A stretch of DNA of 53,613 nt. It comes from Oscillospiraceae bacterium (GTDB lineage: Bacteria > Bacillota > Clostridia > Oscillospirales > Ruminococcaceae). The notes below the pieces were generated by a model. It had not been told where the DNA came from and made no database searches. It saw nothing but the letters and a program-made list of their open reading frames with translations. The stretch's first letter is position 1, and each line of letters starts with the position of its first letter. The stretch lies in assembly GCA_017468865.1 (NCBI GenBank), contig JAFUHM010000080.1:1-53613 (forward strand), given 5' to 3'. A program made the position numbers and the translations under genes. Positions 7,621-16,229 of this stretch are shown in pieces.

Positions 7621-8577
7621 TTACCTCGTTTTCCTATTAAGTTCTTCTTCACCTGTGATCTTGAATACAACAAATGAAAGAATTGCGGTTATAATGAGCA
7701 GGAGAACAGAAAGAGCACCTGCCAGACCGTAGTTCTTGCTGTAAAGATGTTTATTCAGGTACATGATCAGAGTCATGGATGTACGCATGGGGTCGCCCTT
7801 ACCGTTTGTGAGAATCTGGGGAACATCGAACATCTGAAGACCACCGATAAGTGATGTTACCATTACATATACGAGAATAGGGCGGAGCAGAGGAAGTGTG
7901 ATCTTCCAGAATACCTGAGTGGGTGTAGCTCCGTCAACATCTGCTGCTTCAAAAATATCCACAGGGATACCGAGCATACCTGCCATAAGAAGGATAGTAG
8001 TATTACCGAACCACATCAGGCAGTTCATGAATGCTACGAGGCCTCTTGTAGCTCCAACAGATGTGAAGAAAGAAAAAGGCTGATCAATGAGGTGCATCTT
8101 GACGAGCAGACTGTTTACAGGTCCTGTGATGTCAAACATCGTAAAGAACAGCATCGCAAAAGCCGAAGCCATGATAAGGTTGGGCAGATAGATGACTGTC
8201 TTGAAGAAACGCTGGAACTTGAGTCTTAATGAAGGATTAGTAAACCACGATGAAAGAAGCAATGACAGTACGATCTGCGGGATAAAGCCCAGTATCCACA
8301 TTATCATTGTGTTGCCGAAGTATTTTGTGAGGTCGCCTCCGGTCATCAATTCTTTAAAATTACCAAGTCCTACAAAGTTAGGTCCGACCTGTTTAAGACC
8401 CGCCATATAATTTTCAAAAAAGCTGTTATAAATGGTATTTACAAGCGGGATAAGCTGAAAAACGATAAATACTATCGTAAACGGGAGCAGAAAAATGTAC
8501 CCCCATATATTTAATCTGTCAATTTTATTGGGTTTTCTCCTTGTTGTAAATTCAACATTCAGATCCTTATTCGGCAT
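7621..8577 (-). CDS. Carbohydrate ABC transporter permease, MalF type
   Basis: A 318-residue membrane protein with about six transmembrane segments, starting with the cytosolic stretch MPNKDLNVEFTTRRKPNK and a first segment around residues 25-45. The EAA loop reads FEAADVDGATPTQVFWKITL (about 210-230). The ATG at 8577 is chosen because GGAGGAG lies directly upstream; a GTG at 8589 would overlap that box. It pairs with the MalG-type permease to form the membrane channel for sugar uptake. It is separated from the upstream binding-protein gene by a hairpin terminator (8657-8696) that probably lowers permease expression relative to the binding protein. Confidence 0.9.
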   Translation of the reverse strand: MPNKDLNVEFTTRRKPNKIDRLNIWGYIFLLPFTIVFIVFQLIPLVNTIYNSFFENYMAGLKQVGPNFVGLGNFKELMTGGDLTKYFGNTMIMWILGFIPQIVLSLLLSSWFTNPSLRLKFQRFFKTVIYLPNLIMASAFAMLFFTMFDITGPVNSLLVKMHLIDQPFSFFTSVGATRGLVAFMNCLMWFGNTTILLMAGMLGIPVDIFEAADVDGATPTQVFWKITLPLLRPILVYVMVTSLIGGLQMFDVPQILTNGKGDPMRTSMTLIMYLNKHLYSKNYGLAGALSVLLLIITAILSFVVFKITGEEELNRKTR

Positions 8578-8656
8578 ACTCTCCTCCACCTTGTATACAA
8601 TGCACTAAATTCAGCACCATAAAAGGGCTGAATTTTACTTTCGATCAAAAGTGTTT

Positions 8657-8696
8657 AAAAAAAAGAGCCCATCCCATTAAAGAATGGGCTCTTTTT
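8657..8696 (-). terminator. Intra-operon terminator/attenuator between binding protein and permeases
   Basis: AAAGAGCCCATTC pairs with its complement ATGGGCTCTTT (arms 8694-8684 and 8672-8662), followed by TTTTTTTT on the minus strand. It lies between the sugar-binding protein stop (8754) and the first permease start (8577). It also has a T run in the plus direction. Confidence 0.8.
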
Positions 8697-8753
8697 GATT
8701 TTAAACGCTCAGACCGATCATTTGCTCAAACGATCTGTTGACCAAGAGAATTA

Positions 8754-10256
8754 TCAGTCAGTAGTGAGCTCAGGATACTTCTCAACGATAGCGCTGTTGA
8801 ACTGAGCAAGAGCATCCTCATAAGAACCAGCACCGGAGAAGTAGTTCTTCATAGCTGCCTGGAATTCCTCGTTGCAGCCCTGATCGTAGATGGAAAGCTT
8901 GGACATATCTACCTTCTCAGCGCCCTCTGCGAGAACTGCATAGGGGTTCTGACCGCCGAGGAGAGCGATGTTGCCATCTTCGGAAGAAGCAAGGTCAGCA
9001 AGAACGGACTTGGAGTTTACGCAGTCGGAATCCTTTGTAGCGATGTCCTTGAGAACGTCCTTGTCAGTTGTCATGGCAAGGATGATATCCTTTACGAGAG
9101 AAGGATTATCGGTGCCGTTAGCTGCACAGATCCAAGTACCGCCCCAGAAGTGACCCTGAGGTCCAACTGTGAAGCCCCAACCGCCGTTAGCAGCGATAGA
9201 AGCATCGTCGTCGCTGTGCATACAGAAGTTGAAGAACCAAGCAGGCCCAAAGTAGCAGAATACATCCTTGGTACCCTGACCGCTGTAGAAGCCCTTAGCC
9301 CACTCATCGCCCCAGAGGTCTGCAGAAGCGGAAGTCTGACCGGCATCTACCTGAACCTTTGTAGCGTCAACCCAAGCCTTGATGTTAGGATCGATAACTA
9401 CCTTGCCATCCTGTACCCAGGGAGCAGAAACATTGTTGGAATATACACGATAAGTATCTGCATAACCGGCAGTCATGTAGTAACCTGCATCAGCCATCTT
9501 AGCTGCGGTCTCGTTGTATGTATCCCAGTCAGCAACTGCAGCCTGTACATCAGCGGGATCATCAGAGCCTATAACAGCCTTAGCGATCTCTCTGTTGTAG
9601 ATAAGGCCAGCAGAGCAAGCCTGCCAGGAAGCACCGCGGAGGTCACCGTTAGCGTCTGTTACAACGTCCTTGGTGTACTGATACTGATCGGAAAGATCTG
9701 CATCGGTGATACCGAGGTCGGAGAGCTTCATAGCAACGTTAACGTCAGCGTCAACATACTTGAGAGCGTAGTCAGCCTCTACGAGGAAGATATCTACCTT
9801 GCTGTCAGCAGCTGCATCAGCATTGCCGGGGAGCAGGGTGTCGAGGTTGTTCTGATAAGCGTTATCGGTAGAAGGAGTGATGGTCCAAACTACGTCTACA
9901 TCGCCGATCTTACCGTGAGTAGCATCAACTTCCTCATATCCGGGATAGTGATCGGTAACACGGCTCTTGAACTCTTCATTCCATACCTGGATGTTAAGTA
10001 CCTTGCCTTCGTCACTTGCAGTCTCAGCAGCAGCTTCAGTCTCAGCAGCAGCCTCGGTCTCAGCAGCAGCTTCGGTATCGGCAGCAGCCTCAGTATCAGC
10101 AGCAGCTTCGGTAGAAGCAGCCTCGGTAGCAGCAGCTTCAGTAGTTGCAGCAGTTGTTATTGAGCTTGAGCCTGTGTTTGAGCCGCAAGCTGCAAAAACA
10201 GAACCTGCCATTGCAACGGCAGCTACCATTGCAAGTGTCTTCTTCATACTCTTCAT
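8754..10256 (-). CDS. Sugar ABC transporter substrate-binding lipoprotein
   Basis: Captures sugar outside the cell for the two downstream permeases. It has 500 residues. The lipoprotein signal MKKTLAMVAAVAMAGSVFAAC places the lipidated Cys at about residue 24. A linker follows (about 28-85) built of TEAAA/DTEAAA/ETEAAA repeats. The rest is a periplasmic-binding-protein fold with aromatic residues (WGDEWAKGFYSG, FGPAWFFNFC, GGWGFTVGPQGHFWGGTW) suited to carbohydrate stacking. The ATG at 10256 has AGGAGG upstream. The frame is open 50 codons further 5', but that extension has no signal sequence and lies in a structured leader. The operon promoter is about 300 bases upstream, so the mRNA has a long leader. 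Confidence 0.9.
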   Translation of the reverse strand: MKSMKKTLAMVAAVAMAGSVFAACGSNTGSSSITTAATTEAAATEAASTEAAADTEAAADTEAAAETEAAAETEAAAETASDEGKVLNIQVWNEEFKSRVTDHYPGYEEVDATHGKIGDVDVVWTITPSTDNAYQNNLDTLLPGNADAAADSKVDIFLVEADYALKYVDADVNVAMKLSDLGITDADLSDQYQYTKDVVTDANGDLRGASWQACSAGLIYNREIAKAVIGSDDPADVQAAVADWDTYNETAAKMADAGYYMTAGYADTYRVYSNNVSAPWVQDGKVVIDPNIKAWVDATKVQVDAGQTSASADLWGDEWAKGFYSGQGTKDVFCYFGPAWFFNFCMHSDDDASIAANGGWGFTVGPQGHFWGGTWICAANGTDNPSLVKDIILAMTTDKDVLKDIATKDSDCVNSKSVLADLASSEDGNIALLGGQNPYAVLAEGAEKVDMSKLSIYDQGCNEEFQAAMKNYFSGAGSYEDALAQFNSAIVEKYPELTTD

Positions 10257-10558
10257 TTTACTTTTCCTCCTTAAAATATATATTCCCTTGTGGAATATAC
10301 TAAGCAAAGCAATCTCACATTTCCGCCAACGGTCTTCCCTGCTGTCAGCCGGCAACAGTCCGCATATCGGGACGCATCCCTCAATGCTACAGATCACCCG
10401 CAGCAAAAGTTGACCCTCAGTTCCGGCACGGTGCCTGTGAGCCGTCTCATATCACGTGAACTGTCCTCCAGGATCCGGCAATACCGTTGCATAAGAGCCT
10501 GAACAGCGCTTATCGCACCGGCCTTGTCCACCTTCCGGACCTCTTCGTGACATTCAAC
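10257..10558 (-). promoter_or_regulatory. ~300-nt structured 5' leader of the sugar importer operon, class unknown
   Basis: Between the promoter and the binding-protein ATG there is no credible gene. The minus-strand RNA has many local pairings: GTCC...GGAC around 10540-10526, CCGGTGC with GTATTGCCGG, ATAAG...CTTAT, GGGATGCGTCCC, and a perfect hairpin TATATTCC/GGAATATA (10299-10292 with 10286-10279) placed 10 bases before the ribosome binding site. I recognise no riboswitch class. The leader could host a sugar-responsive or processing element. Confidence 0.4.
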
Positions 10559-10564
10559 ATACTA

Positions 10565-10593
10565 AATATACTACTTTTGCACGTAAATGTCAA
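10565..10593 (-). promoter_or_regulatory. Promoter of the sugar ABC importer operon
   Basis: TTGACA (10593-10588), 17 bases, TATATT (10570-10565) on the minus strand. Bases 10594-10752, upstream of it, are AT-rich and show no gene. Confidence 0.75.
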
Positions 10594-10752
10594 TGCTTTT
10601 GAAAATGTTGTAAACTAAAATAGTCACAATCAACAGTTTTTAAGTTTATGATTTGTGCATCTTGTACAAGAATGTTTACCTTTTTAACCGCTTGAATTCC
10701 GTTGAAAAGGGCAGTGTAAATAGCTTGTAACCTTTTCTTCATCAAATTGCAC

Positions 10753-10778
10753 AAAAAGAACGGTTAGGGATATTAACC
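10753..10778 (-). terminator. Possible weak terminator at the rqcP stop
   Basis: A short stem GGTTA/TAACC (10778-10774 with 10766-10762) overlaps the rqcP stop codon and is followed by TTCTTTTT. The stem is only five base pairs, so confidence is low. Confidence 0.35.
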
Positions 10779-11018
10779 CTCTATGATCTCGTAGTTATCC
10801 GACGCATTATCCTTGGTAGCATATTCATTGACCGATACCACCCTGACCTTCACGACCCTGGCTCCGAGCTCAATGCCGATAATATCTCCCACCTTCACAT
10901 CATAGGATGCTCTGGCGACCTTATCATTTACCGTGATCCTGCCTGCGTCACAGGCTTCATTGGCGACCGTGCGCCTTTTGATGAGCCTTGTCACCTTCAG
11001 GTATTTATCAAGACGCAT
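10773..11018 (-). CDS. rqcP: S4-domain RNA-binding protein, RqcP type
   Basis: An 81-residue S4 RNA-binding domain: MRLDKYLKVTRLIKRRTVANEACDAG, then RITVNDKVARASYDVKVGDII. This matches the YabO/RqcP family. RqcP acts in ribosome-associated quality control, stabilising P-site tRNA on split 50S subunits while RqcH adds C-terminal alanine tails. The gene order mazG-HU-rqcP parallels the mazG-yabO neighbourhood of Bacillus subtilis and supports the identification over the paralogous Hsp15 or other S4 proteins. It follows HU by 69 bases, with a hairpin between them. Confidence 0.85.
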   Translation of the reverse strand: MRLDKYLKVTRLIKRRTVANEACDAGRITVNDKVARASYDVKVGDIIGIELGARVVKVRVVSVNEYATKDNASDNYEIIEG

Positions 11019-11046
11019 ACTGACCTCCTTCGGATAACCGGCCTTT

Positions 11047-11077
11047 TAAACGGCTGTATCCATATCGGATACAGCCG
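11047..11077 (-). terminator. Hairpin between HU and rqcP (partial terminator)
   Basis: CGGCTGTATCC (11077-11067) pairs with GGATACAGCCG (11061-11051), followed by TTTAAAAGG. It probably lets HU accumulate above rqcP; the T-run is short. Confidence 0.55.
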
Positions 11078-11087
11078 GATAAAAGAC

Positions 11088-11366
11088 TTACTTAGCGTCT
11101 ACAGCGTCCTTGAGAGCCTTACCTGCCTTGAATGCAGGGGACTTTCTTGCAGCTATAGTGATGGGCTTATGAGTTCTGGGGTTAACGCCGTTCTTAGCAG
11201 CATGCTCTCTGACCTCAAATGTACCGAAACCAACGAGCTGTACCTTCTCACCCTTTGTAAGAGAATCGGTGATAGCCTCGATAGTAGCCTTGAGAGCCTC
11301 TTCGGACTGCTTCTTGGTAAGCTGGGTCTTCTCAGCTATTGCAGCTACGAGTTCCTGCTTTGTCAT
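11088..11366 (-). CDS. hup: HU family DNA-binding protein
   Basis: A 92-residue histone-like protein that bends and compacts DNA as a dimer. All HU features are visible: the N-terminal helical pair [25 protein letters not shown], the [19 protein letters not shown] core, and the DNA-arm signature [28 protein letters not shown]. Its ATG overlaps the mazG stop (ATGA), and the GGAGG box lies inside the end of mazG, so translation is probably coupled. Confidence 0.95.
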   Translation of the reverse strand: MTKQELVAAIAEKTQLTKKQSEEALKATIEAITDSLTKGEKVQLVGFGTFEVREHAAKNGVNPRTHKPITIAARKSPAFKAGKALKDAVDAK

Positions 11367-12175
11367 GTTAGATTACCTCCATATGTTGTTTTCGCTTTTT
11401 CCCAATAGGTATCAAGCGTATCTATGTCAAGGGATCTCATGTCGAGCCCTTCACAGCGTACCATGTCTTCAACGGCAGCAAACCTGCCGATGAACTTTTC
11501 CGTTGCCCGTGTCAGGAGTTCCTCCGCATTATAGCCCTTCAGCCTTACTGTGTTCACAGCCGCAAACAGCATATCTCCGAGCTCTTCCGCCTCATGTTCC
11601 TTATCGGCGCTCCTGACTTCGGCGATCTCGCTCTCAAGCGATGCAAGTGCATCCTCCGCTGACCTGAAATCAAGTCCTGCCCGTGCCGAACGCTTCCCCA
11701 CCTTCTGCGCACGCATAAGTGCGGGAAAAGCCTTGCTCACTCCGTTGAGAGTATCCGTATAAGTTTCCTGCCCGTGATCTGCCTGTTTGATGTCGTTCCA
11801 GTTGGAGAGAGCTTCTCCCACAGTGTCAGCCTTCACATCGCCGAACACATGAGGATGACGCCCCACGAGCTTCTGACACAGATCGTTTACCGCATCCGCA
11901 AAGGTGAAATTCCCCTGTTCTTCTTCTATCGTACTGTGGAACACCACCTGAAGGAGCACGTCTCCCAGCTCCTCACGAAGATGCAGGCTGTCATCATTGT
12001 CTATCGCTTCACAGGCCTCATATGCTTCTTCTATCATGTCCATGCGGATGGACTTGTGCGTCTGCACCTTGTCCCAGGGACAGCCTTTTTCCGAACGGAG
12101 TATCTTCATGATGTACAGCAGATCGTCCATATCATATCTGTCTTTGAATTCAAAATCCACAAGTTCGGACTTCAT
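11363..12175 (-). CDS. mazG: Nucleoside triphosphate pyrophosphohydrolase MazG
   Basis: Hydrolyses (d)NTPs to NMP plus pyrophosphate as a house-cleaning enzyme. The 270-residue protein has two MazG domains. The first has [22 protein letters not shown] and [14 protein letters not shown] (metal-binding ExxE...ExxD pattern). The second is shorter, with [11 protein letters not shown] and [17 protein letters not shown]. The ATG at 12175 is preferred. The frame is open 45 more codons upstream, but that stretch contains the likely promoter -10 element at 12223-12218. The stop overlaps the HU start by 4 bases. Confidence 0.93.
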   Translation of the reverse strand: MKSELVDFEFKDRYDMDDLLYIMKILRSEKGCPWDKVQTHKSIRMDMIEEAYEACEAIDNDDSLHLREELGDVLLQVVFHSTIEEEQGNFTFADAVNDLCQKLVGRHPHVFGDVKADTVGEALSNWNDIKQADHGQETYTDTLNGVSKAFPALMRAQKVGKRSARAGLDFRSAEDALASLESEIAEVRSADKEHEAEELGDMLFAAVNTVRLKGYNAEELLTRATEKFIGRFAAVEDMVRCEGLDMRSLDIDTLDTYWEKAKTTYGGNLT

Positions 12176-12217
12176 ACATCCCACTCCATTCAGCTTTTCA
12201 AACCTAAGCATATATAT

Positions 12218-12244
12218 ATTATACCATAAGCCGCAATAATTCAA
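12218..12244 (-). promoter_or_regulatory. Probable mazG-HU-rqcP promoter
   Basis: TATAAT (12223-12218) is preceded by TATGG and has TTGAAT (12244-12239) 15 bases upstream. The short spacing lowers confidence. Confidence 0.45.
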
Positions 12245-12341
12245 GGCTTTTTTAATAATTTCCCAATAAATCAGCGTTTTAGACGTACTTAGCCCGAATT
12301 TCAGGGGCAAAATCCGTCAAATCGCCATAAAGGATATCTCT

Positions 12342-13511
12342 TCACACGGTCTGCTCGGGCTTGACAAGCCCATCCCACCGCTTCAGTCTTTGAAGTCCGT
12401 CCTCAAGGTAAGCAAGAGGACAAGCAATGTTCATCCGTACAAATCCTTTGCCGCCCTTGCCGTAGATGCTCCCCTCCGACAGAAAAAGGCCCGTCCTGCT
12501 GCGTATATCTTCGGCAGGCATACTAAGTCCCGCATACCTCAGATCTATCCACAGCAGATATGTGGAACGGCTCTTCACCGCCGTTGCACGGGGCATCTCA
12601 CGTCCGATGAACTCCTCTGCGATGTCCCTGTTTCTCTGCAAATGCTCCCTCAGCTTATCCACCCATTCACCGCCCTCGGTAAACGCAGCTATGACCGCAT
12701 CCACCGCAAAGGCATTAGGCTCTCCGCATTCATCCGTATTAAGGCCTCTCCATACCTTGTGCCGCAGCCTTTCGTCATATACCACCGCTGCGGATGTATG
12801 AAGCCCCGCAACATTGAAGGTCTTGCCGGGGGAAAGGCAGGTAACGCTTATCTCCCTGTTAAGGTCATTCACCGACGCAAACGGGACATATCCCACCCCC
12901 GGCGAGGTCAGGTCACAATGTATCTCATCGGATACCACCGTCACTCCGTACCTGTAGGCAAGCTCGCCTATCCTTGCAAGCGTATCCCTGTCCCAGATAT
13001 TTCCCGTGGGATTATTCGGATCACAAAGGATCATGAGGGATGTCTGGGGATCGGAGAGCCCCCGCTCAAGCAGCTCAAAGTCTATGGAGTATTCACCGTC
13101 CGCATAGGAAAGCTCACACTCCCACGGCACCCTTCCGTTATTGAGTATGCTGTTGTAGAAAATATTGTAGCACGGCGTAAGTATGAGCACATTCTCCCCC
13201 GGTGTGGTCAGCTTTCTGACCACACTCGAAAGAGTTGCCACCACTCCGGTGGAATAGATCATATGCTCACGGGAGAATACCAGACCGTGTCTGTCCCGCC
13301 ACCATGAGATATACGCCTCATAGAAGCTGTCAGGGAGCCCCGTATAGCCGTATATCCCGTGAGATGCACGTTTTTCGATGGCTTTCCTCACGCAGGGCGC
13401 AGTCTCAAGTTCCATGTCTGCCACCCACATGGGGAGTTCCCCGTCTCTAATATCCCATTTTTCAGCATATGTGCCGTGTCTGTCTGTTATCCTGTCAAAA
13501 TCGACCGTCAT
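12342..13511 (-). CDS. PatB/MalY family PLP-dependent C-S lyase (aminotransferase fold)
   Basis: A 389-residue fold-type I PLP enzyme. Diagnostic segments are MWVADMELETAPCV, the HGIYGYTG substrate loop, CDPNNPTGN (Asn to the cofactor ring), VVSDEIHCDL (Asp under the pyridine nitrogen) and LSPGKTFNVAG with the Schiff-base lysine at about 233. Family members are usually SPSKTFN, so the Ser-to-Gly beside Lys is a small deviation. PatB/MalY enzymes cleave cystathionine or cysteine-like substrates to pyruvate, ammonia and a thiol; some act as aminotransferases. The ATG overlaps the upstream DUF3737 stop (ATGA), which points to a tight functional pair. Confidence 0.88.
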   Translation of the reverse strand: MTVDFDRITDRHGTYAEKWDIRDGELPMWVADMELETAPCVRKAIEKRASHGIYGYTGLPDSFYEAYISWWRDRHGLVFSREHMIYSTGVVATLSSVVRKLTTPGENVLILTPCYNIFYNSILNNGRVPWECELSYADGEYSIDFELLERGLSDPQTSLMILCDPNNPTGNIWDRDTLARIGELAYRYGVTVVSDEIHCDLTSPGVGYVPFASVNDLNREISVTCLSPGKTFNVAGLHTSAAVVYDERLRHKVWRGLNTDECGEPNAFAVDAVIAAFTEGGEWVDKLREHLQRNRDIAEEFIGREMPRATAVKSRSTYLLWIDLRYAGLSMPAEDIRSRTGLFLSEGSIYGKGGKGFVRMNIACPLAYLEDGLQRLKRWDGLVKPEQTV

Positions 13512-14341
13512 CTGTATATTATCTCCGTGCGTGCTTCATCCGCATCATCCATGATAAGTTCGTCTATGCCGCCGCAGACTATCCTGCCGGATATTGGATT
13601 TTTCACGCTGTCTATCTTTCCCGTCACCTCTGCGTCAACGGTTGAATATTCAAATGCAAGGGTAGTGTTTATCAGCTTGCAGTTGACCAGCTTCAGCCCT
13701 TCGATATAGCAAAGCCCCTGAAGGCTCTCTATGGTGCAGTTGACAAAGGTCATGTCCCTTGAATTCCATCCCAGATACTCACCGCTGATGAAGCTGTTCT
13801 CGACCCGTACTCTCTCACAGTTCCAGAAAGCGTCCTTGCTCAGCAGCGTGGAATTCTTCACAACTATGTCAGAGCATCCGTCAAAGGGATAGTTCCCTGC
13901 CAGCCTGAGTCCGTCAGCCTCAAAGTCCGTGCAGTTCATCGCAAAGTAGTCGCCCTTTGCGGTAACATCCTTCAGCCGCACGTCCTCACAGTGCCACAGC
14001 GTTTCAGCCGCATTCACCATATCCGTATTCTCGATGCTCAGTCCCACACAGCGCCTGAAATTCTTGGGAGCCTCAATGAGAGTATCCTTGACGGAAATAT
14101 TGTTCGTATACCATATGCCTGCTCTGCCCATGTCAAAGACAGTGCAGTTGTCCACAGTGATGTTTTCACAGTACCACAGAGGATACTTCCACTTGAACAT
14201 ACACCCGTAGAGGGCTATATCACGGCTTTCCTTAAGAGGTGATTCGCCGTCGTCAAATATGGTGTCCCGTATTTCAAGGCCTGACGACTTGAACAAGGCT
14301 CTCTCACCTGTCAGCCTCTGTCTTTCTATCTTTTCCATCAT
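13508..14341 (-). CDS. DUF3737 family right-handed beta-helix protein
   Basis: A 277-residue protein made of about twelve irregular repeats of roughly 20 residues, with recurring patterns such as CENITVDNCTVFD, CEDVRLKDVTAKGD, CSDIVVKNSTLLS and CERVRVENSFISGE. This is the hallmark of a right-handed parallel beta-helix and matches DUF3737. No signal peptide is seen, so a cytosolic location is likely. The biochemical role is unknown. Overlap with the PatB-type gene suggests the two act together. Two adjacent ATGs (14341 and 14338) follow AAGGTG; the second has the better spacing. Confidence 0.8.
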   Translation of the reverse strand: MMEKIERQRLTGERALFKSSGLEIRDTIFDDGESPLKESRDIALYGCMFKWKYPLWYCENITVDNCTVFDMGRAGIWYTNNISVKDTLIEAPKNFRRCVGLSIENTDMVNAAETLWHCEDVRLKDVTAKGDYFAMNCTDFEADGLRLAGNYPFDGCSDIVVKNSTLLSKDAFWNCERVRVENSFISGEYLGWNSRDMTFVNCTIESLQGLCYIEGLKLVNCKLINTTLAFEYSTVDAEVTGKIDSVKNPISGRIVCGGIDELIMDDADEARTEIIYR

Positions 14342-14457
14342 TCACCTTCTTGTCATAGTCACTGTCCGCAAATCACGGATGTCATCGCCTTATTCTAAAA
14401 CACGAACCCATGCCGCAGCGGCATGAGCTCCTGTTTGCAGCGCGGGAACGCCTTTAT

Positions 14458-14739
14458 TCATACTGTCTGCTTCCCAAGCCACGCATACGCCATATCAAGC
14501 GCACTGTACAGCGAAGGACGTTCACTCTGCTTTACGATGGCCTTGATGGGATCCAGTGAAGGATCTGTAGCCATCTTATAAAGCTTCACCTTTGAAGCGA
14601 CCTCAAGATCGCCCATCTTCTCTTTATCCATTATCTGCATCATTACAACATAGTTGTCGTACATATTGCCATAGTAGATCTCATTACCCTTCCTGACAAG
14701 AGGATAACCCTTGTATGTAAAAAACTTCTTTTCGCTCAT
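14458..14739 (-). CDS. Small conserved-looking hypothetical protein
   Basis: 93 residues (MSEKKFFTYKGYPLVRKGNE...), with no membrane segment or signal. The N-terminal YKGYPLVRKGNEIYYGNMYD is beta-rich, and the C-terminal half is helical (LYSALDMAYAWLGKQ). I do not recognise a family. A good AAGGAGAG box precedes the ATG at 14739, and it begins 26 bases after the DUF4340 stop, so it is probably the last gene of the Gld-type ABC cluster. No function is assigned. Confidence 0.6.
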   Translation of the reverse strand: MSEKKFFTYKGYPLVRKGNEIYYGNMYDNYVVMMQIMDKEKMGDLEVASKVKLYKMATDPSLDPIKAIVKQSERPSLYSALDMAYAWLGKQTV

Positions 14740-14765
14740 AAGATCTCTCCTTCCTGTATTTCACG

Positions 14766-16229
14766 TTACCAAGTTGTTATAATGTCCCTTCCTTCAAGCA
14801 GATTGTCAAGGTTTTCCGCAAGTCTGTCAACATAAACGGTGCGGCATCTGAAAGATGTCCTGCCGTTGAGCCTTACCACGGACATACGGTCGGTCGAGGG
14901 GATGAATTCCACCACATCCGTACCCATGTCGGAATTGACCGTGACTGTGAGCCGTGCAGGATCGGTACATTCCGTCAGATATATCTCTTCGGCGGGTGCC
15001 TTGAGGAAATACTGATAGAAGTTCTTGAACAGATCCGCATCAAGAGCGGTATTCTCCGACGCTCCCGTTTTCTCGCGGGTATAGCTGACAGCAAAGTCAT
15101 CCTTGTCTCCGCTCAATGTGAAGCGAGTCGTATCATCATCGCCCACAGCCACATCAAGGGTATTTATCGCATATATGTATGTGCTGGTTATAAGGGGCAT
15201 GGTGATGTCCGTAGGCATCACAGTCACCCAGGGCACAGTCTCCTTGTCAAAGAGGAAGATCATGTCGAACCCGTCCGCCATGCAGAAGTACCCGTCTTCT
15301 GCCTCGCTCCCCACAACAAAGTGAAGATTTCCGCCTACGATGTCAAAATCCACCGTGCAGATAGGATCGTCAAATCCCATCTTGGTCAGTGTCTCATCCG
15401 AGGGCGCAATGACCGCCACCTCTCTTGCCGTAAGCCCGAACACGTTGTTGAGCACATTGTATGCCTTGTCGGGATTAAGGTCAAGTCTCACAGGCTCAGT
15501 CATGATATGTGTCGAGGAGTTGCCGCTGATGATCTCATCGGAGTCCTGCCTTACATCATAGGTGAGCACGATATCATAGTCAATGTCGCTGCGCTTTATG
15601 GTGATGGAGTTTATCTTGCGGTAATCAGTGGTATCGCTCTCGCTCTCGGCGGTCTTTGCCGTATACACCGTCTTTGACAGGTAATAGAACTTATCCTTCA
15701 GGAAAGTATCCACCTCTGTGGACTTGACAGCGTATACCTTTCCGTCGCCCGTGGAAGCGTAGGTAAGTCCTCCCGAAGGAGCGTCCACACCGACAGACAC
15801 GGTCTTTACCGTCCCGTCCCCGAATGTGACGGTCACATCGGCACGGGGAGCATCCAGACCGTACAGCGCCAGGTCGCTCTCATCCTCTGCCGCAGTCTTG
15901 GATGCCGTAAATGTGCAGGCCTGATCGAGCACGGATGAAATATTTGATGTATTATGCACAAGTCCCGCAAATTCCTCTACGAACCATGCATCATCCGCAT
16001 ATTTCTTTATCTTGTAGCTGCCCGACTCATTCCTTACAGCAATCTCTTCTATGTCGGTGCGAGCCTTCTCATACAGGAGCCGTGATTCGTTGACAGAGGC
16101 GGTAGTTTCGCTCACCTGTGCATCATCTTCGGTGTCCGCAGGCTTAAGGACGAGCAGGACAACAGTCACACCGATAAGTATCACCAGTGCCGCCGTAACG
16201 CCGATCAGCAGCTTCACATTCGACTTCAT
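14766..16229 (-). CDS. DUF4340 domain-containing exported protein
   Basis: 487 residues. One N-terminal membrane helix (about 5-28: LLIGVTAALVILIGVTVVLLVL) is followed by a large extracytoplasmic domain with the DUF4340 pattern. This includes DIEEIAVRNESGSYKIKKYA, WFVEEFAG, a TFGDGTVKTVSVGVDAPSG turn and a VYAVKSTEVDTFLKDKFYYL segment. DUF4340 proteins regularly sit next to Gld-type ABC exporters, as here. The ATG overlaps the stop of the upstream GldG-like gene (ATGA) and has AAGGAG. It is inferred to be the extracellular accessory subunit; the exported substrate is unknown. Confidence 0.85.
   Translation of the reverse strand: MKSNVKLLIGVTAALVILIGVTVVLLVLKPADTEDDAQVSETTASVNESRLLYEKARTDIEEIAVRNESGSYKIKKYADDAWFVEEFAGLVHNTSNISSVLDQACTFTASKTAAEDESDLALYGLDAPRADVTVTFGDGTVKTVSVGVDAPSGGLTYASTGDGKVYAVKSTEVDTFLKDKFYYLSKTVYTAKTAESESDTTDYRKINSITIKRSDIDYDIVLTYDVRQDSDEIISGNSSTHIMTEPVRLDLNPDKAYNVLNNVFGLTAREVAVIAPSDETLTKMGFDDPICTVDFDIVGGNLHFVVGSEAEDGYFCMADGFDMIFLFDKETVPWVTVMPTDITMPLITSTYIYAINTLDVAVGDDDTTRFTLSGDKDDFAVSYTREKTGASENTALDADLFKNFYQYFLKAPAEEIYLTECTDPARLTVTVNSDMGTDVVEFIPSTDRMSVVRLNGRTSFRCRTVYVDRLAENLDNLLEGRDIITTW

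Noticed and set aside
9150..10163. A 337-codon plus-strand frame opposite the sugar-binding protein gene
   Set aside because: It is the antisense shadow of a strongly coding lipoprotein gene with an Ala/Thr/Glu-biased composition. It has no ribosome binding site and its product resembles no protein.
10526..10545. SRP RNA-like GTCCGGAAGG motif in the sugar operon leader
   Set aside because: The following AGCAGCC part of the SRP domain IV loop is missing and the helix around it does not form.
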